Positions 5,465 to 8,372 of a stretch of 8,372 nt of DNA are shown here, piece by piece. The translations under genes were made by a program, and so were the position numbers. This DNA comes from Gammaproteobacteria bacterium (GTDB lineage: Bacteria > Pseudomonadota > Gammaproteobacteria > Xanthomonadales > Xanthomonadaceae), in assembly GCA_012510865.1 (NCBI GenBank), contig JAAZHF010000321.1, positions 1-8,372 of the forward strand, written 5' to 3'. The stretch's first letter is position 1, and each line of letters opens with the position of its first letter. A model generated the notes under the pieces. That model saw only the letters and a program-made list of their open reading frames with translations. It ran no database searches and was not told the DNA's origin.

Positions 5465-8372
5465 GCCCGGCGCCGGCTCGGCCGCCTCGGTCCCCGGCGA
5501 ACTCCCGGAGCCGCCGGGCCAGCTTCTTCGGCGTCGTGCCGCCCCGTGCAGCGAGCTCCTGCGCGAACACGGACACGCGCGCTTCCTCGAGTTCCCAGCG
5601 CAGCGCCTGCCAGGCCGCGGGATCGCGGCGCCGCTGCTCGACCGCCGCGTCCAGGGCCTGCTGCAGGGGCCGGATGTCGAGCATCCGCTGCTGGTCGCGC
5701 CGGGGATCGCGCAGCGCGCGCTCGGCCCGGATCGCCAGCGCCTTCAGGAAGCGCGGGTACCCGTCCAGCGCCGCGGCCGGGACCTCGCGCAGGAACCCGG
5801 GGTGCGCGAGCGCGTCGAGGTGGGCGCGCATGTCGTCCAGGTTGGCGCGCGCCCAGCCCACCAGCGGCTCCTCCAGCCTCGCGCGCACGTCGGCGACCAG
5901 GCCCAGGATGACCTCGGCCTGCTGCAGGCGGCGCATGGCCTCGGGGAACAGCCCCCTGGCGACCGCCTCGCTGCGCGCGGCGACGGCGCCGGCATCGCGG
6001 ATGTCGCCCAGGCCGTCGGCGACCAGGGCGGCGAAGGCGCCGTCCACGAGGTCCTCGCGCAGGATGTCGCCGTGGCGGCCGTCGCCGCGGTCGCGCGGCG
6101 CGGCGGATTCGATGGCCGCGTACAGCAGCGCCGTCTTCGGCTGCACCGGCAGTTGCCGGCGCGCTTGGCGCATCCGCTCGGCGAGCGCCAGCGCAAGCAG
6201 GCGGCGGACGCCGCCGGGATGGCGGCGCACGGCTTCGGCGCGGTCGGCGTGGACCTCGAGCGACGCGCTGTCGCCGTCGTCCTGCAGCGCCGGGTACGCG
6301 GGCACGCCGCCGGCGCCGGGGACCGACACCGGGATCGGGGACGCGGGGAACGCGAGCAGCGCCTCGCGCGCCAGCCCCGCGGACGCATGCGCGGCGAAGG
6401 CATCGGCCGCGCGCGCGCCGAAGCGGTCCCGGAGCGAATCCAGGTCGCGCGACTCGGCCAGCACGCGCCGGCCGTCGGCGTCGAGCAGTCGCAGGTTGGC
6501 GCGCAGGTGCGGTTCCAGAGCGGCCTCGTCGAAGTCCGTGGCCGCCACGTCGACGCCGGTCAGGCGCTTCAGGAAGCGCGCCAGCGCGCCGGTGATGCTG
6601 TCGGTGGCGGCGTCCGCGCCGCCGTGCGCCTCGGCGAAGGCGCGCGCGAAATCGGGCGCGGGAACGAAGTTGCGGCGCAGCGCCTTGGGGAGCCCGCGCA
6701 GCAGGGCCGTGGCCTTCTCCTGCACGAAGCCCGGCGCCAGCCAGCCCAGGCGCGGCGCGTCGAGGGCATTGAGCAGGTGCAGCGGCACGACGACCGTCAT
6801 TCCATCGTCGACCGCGCCGGGCTCGAATCGGTAGTGCACGGCAAGGCGCGCGTCGCCCAGCGGGATGTACGCCGGGAAGCGCTCGGCGTCGCTGCCGTCG
6901 GCGACCAGGAGGTCCTCCCGCGTCCACTGCAGCGCGCGCCGCTGTTCTTTCCCGAGCCTCGCATGCCAGGCGTCCAGCGCCTGCGCGCTGATGACGTCCG
7001 GGGGAATGCGGTCGCGGTACCAGCGCAGCATCCAGTCCTCGTCCACGACCAGGCCGGTGCGGCGCTGCTTCGCCTCCTCCTCCTCCGCCGACGCCAGCGC
7101 GCGGCGGTTGCGGGCCACGAAGTCGGCGCGCAGGTTGATCTCGCCGGCGACCAGGCCGTCGCGCAGGAACAGCTCGCGGGCCTCCTCCGGATAGCGCGCG
7201 CCGTAGTGGAACGGTCGGGCCGCCGCCAGCACCAGGCCGAACAGCGAGACCTGCTCGCTGCCGACCACCCGGCCCTGCTTCCGCGACCAGCGCGGATCGA
7301 AGTGGCGCCGGGACAGCAGGTGCGGCAGCCCGGCCTCGACCCACTCCGGTTCGATCGCGGCATTGGTCATCGCCCAGACCTTCTCGGTGTCGAGCAGGGT
7401 GGCCGTGAGCAGCCACGGCGGCGGCCGCGAGGCCAGGGTCGATCCCGGGAACAGCTGGAAGCGCCGCCCGCGCGGGCCCTCGTAGGTGACCTGCCGGCGC
7501 CGGTCGCGCTCGGGCAGCGCATGGCCCACCTGGGTCGGAAGCCCGGCCAGGAGCGCGACGTGCAGCCGCCGGTAGAGATCGCGCGCGGCGGCCTCGTTGC
7601 CGGCCGCTTCGCCGAAGAGGAGGTCGCCCGCGCGATCCTCCTCGCTCCAGCCCAGCTCTTCGCACTGCAGCTTGAGCTGGCGGTGCAGCTCGCGCCATTC
7701 GCGCATGCGCAGGAAGCCGAGGAAATGCCGCTCGCACCACTTGCGCAGCTGCGACTGGGTCAGCTCCTGGTGCGCCAGGCGATGGGCTTCCCACAGCTTC
7801 AGGATGGCCACGAACTCCGACTTCGGATCGCGGAAGGCGGCGTGCGCGGCGTCGGCGGCGCCGCGCTGGTCGGCGGGACGCTCGCGCGGATCCTGGATGC
7901 CGAGGAAGCCCGCGATCACCAGCATCTCGCGCAGGCAGCCCTGGTCGTTCGCGGCCACCAGCATGCGCGCCAGCTTGACGTCCACCGGGAGCCGCGCCAT
8001 CAGCCTGCCGTGCGCGGTGAGCCTGCGCGCCGCGTCGACCGCGCCCAGCTCGGCAAGCTGCTGCCAGCCGTCGGCGATCGCGCGCGCGTCGGGCGGCTCC
8101 AGGAACGGGAAGTCCTCGATCGCCCCGAGGCCGAGCGCCAGCATGCGCAGGATCACCCCGGCCAGCGCCGCGCGGCGGATCTCCGGGTCGGTGTACGGCG
8201 GCCGGGACAGGTAGTCGGCTTCCGAATACAGGCGGATGCAGGTCCCTGGCGCAATGCGCCCGCAGCGGCCCTTTCGCTGCTCGGCGCTGGCCTGCGACAC
8301 CGGCTCCACGTGCAGGCGGTCCAGCTTCTGGCGCGGGCTGTAGCGCTTGACCCGCGCCAGCCACGGATCGAC
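5457..8372 (-). CDS. hrpA: ATP-dependent RNA helicase HrpA, 5' end outside window
   Basis: There are 971 visible residues in one frame from the right edge to TGA; E. coli HrpA has 1300, so roughly the first quarter (helicase motifs I, DEAH box and the rest of the first RecA domain) is missing. The fragment opens in RecA domain 2 (VDPWLARVKRYSPRQKLDRL), followed by EPVSQASAEQRKGRCGR with motif VI QRKGRCGR at 32-39, whose arginines act in ATP hydrolysis. Winged-helix and HA2 ratchet regions follow (about 55-210, PPYTDPEIRRAALAGVILRMLALGLG), then an OB-fold (about 270-345) and the long HrpA-specific C-terminal region (DUF3418) from about 350, ending near ELEEARVSVFAQELAARG. HrpA is a DEAH-box 3'-5' RNA helicase reported to act on mRNA processing and on stalled or collided ribosomes. 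An in-frame GTG at 8309 is internal, since homology continues upstream. No truncation or frameshift is seen. Confidence 0.95.
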   Translation of the reverse strand, partial: VDPWLARVKRYSPRQKLDRLHVEPVSQASAEQRKGRCGRIAPGTCIRLYSEADYLSRPPYTDPEIRRAALAGVILRMLALGLGAIEDFPFLEPPDARAIADGWQQLAELGAVDAARRLTAHGRLMARLPVDVKLARMLVAANDQGCLREMLVIAGFLGIQDPRERPADQRGAADAAHAAFRDPKSEFVAILKLWEAHRLAHQELTQSQLRKWCERHFLGFLRMREWRELHRQLKLQCEELGWSEEDRAGDLLFGEAAGNEAAARDLYRRLHVALLAGLPTQVGHALPERDRRRQVTYEGPRGRRFQLFPGSTLASRPPPWLLTATLLDTEKVWAMTNAAIEPEWVEAGLPHLLSRRHFDPRWSRKQGRVVGSEQVSLFGLVLAAARPFHYGARYPEEARELFLRDGLVAGEINLRADFVARNRRALASAEEEEAKQRRTGLVVDEDWMLRWYRDRIPPDVISAQALDAWHARLGKEQRRALQWTREDLLVADGSDAERFPAYIPLGDARLAVHYRFEPGAVDDGMTVVVPLHLLNALDAPRLGWLAPGFVQEKATALLRGLPKALRRNFVPAPDFARAFAEAHGGADAATDSITGALARFLKRLTGVDVAATDFDEAALEPHLRANLRLLDADGRRVLAESRDLDSLRDRFGARAADAFAAHASAGLAREALLAFPASPIPVSVPGAGGVPAYPALQDDGDSASLEVHADRAEAVRRHPGGVRRLLALALAERMRQARRQLPVQPKTALLYAAIESAAPRDRGDGRHGDILREDLVDGAFAALVADGLGDIRDAGAVAARSEAVARGLFPEAMRRLQQAEVILGLVADVRARLEEPLVGWARANLDDMRAHLDALAHPGFLREVPAAALDGYPRFLKALAIRAERALRDPRRDQQRMLDIRPLQQALDAAVEQRRRDPAAWQALRWELEEARVSVFAQELAARGGTTPKKLARRLREFAGDRGGRAGAGPT

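Noticed and set aside
5467..5476. Perfect 10-bp palindrome CCGGCGCCGG just after the secreted-protein stop, considered as a terminator
   Set aside because: No loop and no T-run, and it lies inside the coding 3' end of hrpA; such palindromes are common at this GC content.
5428..8364. A 978-codon frame on the minus strand overlapping hrpA in another phase
   Set aside because: Arg/Ala/Gly-rich with no domain, whereas the hrpA frame matches the helicase along its full length.

Overview
The window is a very GC-rich, densely packed piece of bacterial chromosome. The RelA and HrpA proteins match the gammaproteobacterial forms along their whole visible length. With the strong G/C third-position bias, this suggests a high-GC member of the Xanthomonadaceae/Lysobacteraceae (Luteimonas/Lysobacter-like). 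That placement is an inference from protein similarity and composition, not from a marker gene. I see no rRNA, tRNA, CRISPR array, insertion sequence or phage gene.

Layout, left to right. (1) The 3' part of a large plus-strand glycosyltransferase joins the end of a GT2 domain to a complete GT4-type domain (1-1347, open at the left edge). (2) Converging on it with a 6-bp gap is a minus-strand membrane-anchored, TPR-like protein of unknown function (1354-2712). (3) Directly upstream of that, same strand, is relA, the (p)ppGpp synthetase (2750-4918). It is interrupted by one in-frame TAG codon at 3844-3842, exactly between the synthetase domain and the TGS/regulatory half. Both halves are otherwise intact and in the same frame. 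(4) A 66-bp intergenic stretch (4919-4984) separates relA from a divergent plus-strand gene for a small secreted protein (4985-5464). (5) That gene overlaps tail-to-tail by 8 bp with the 3' end of hrpA, a DEAH-box RNA helicase gene on the minus strand that runs off the right edge (5457-8372).

Functionally, relA (stringent response, sensing of stalled ribosomes with uncharged tRNA) and hrpA (RNA helicase acting on translation-related RNA) both concern translation under stress, but they are in separate transcription units. relA and the TPR-like gene probably share a transcript: the gap is 37 bp with no clear terminator, and a small hairpin lies directly in front of the downstream GTG start.

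The item most worth following up is the amber codon in relA. It could be a sequencing error, a recent nonsense mutation giving a deregulated N-terminal synthetase, or a split gene with re-initiation at an ATG nine bases past the stop. No new defence or mobile system is visible.
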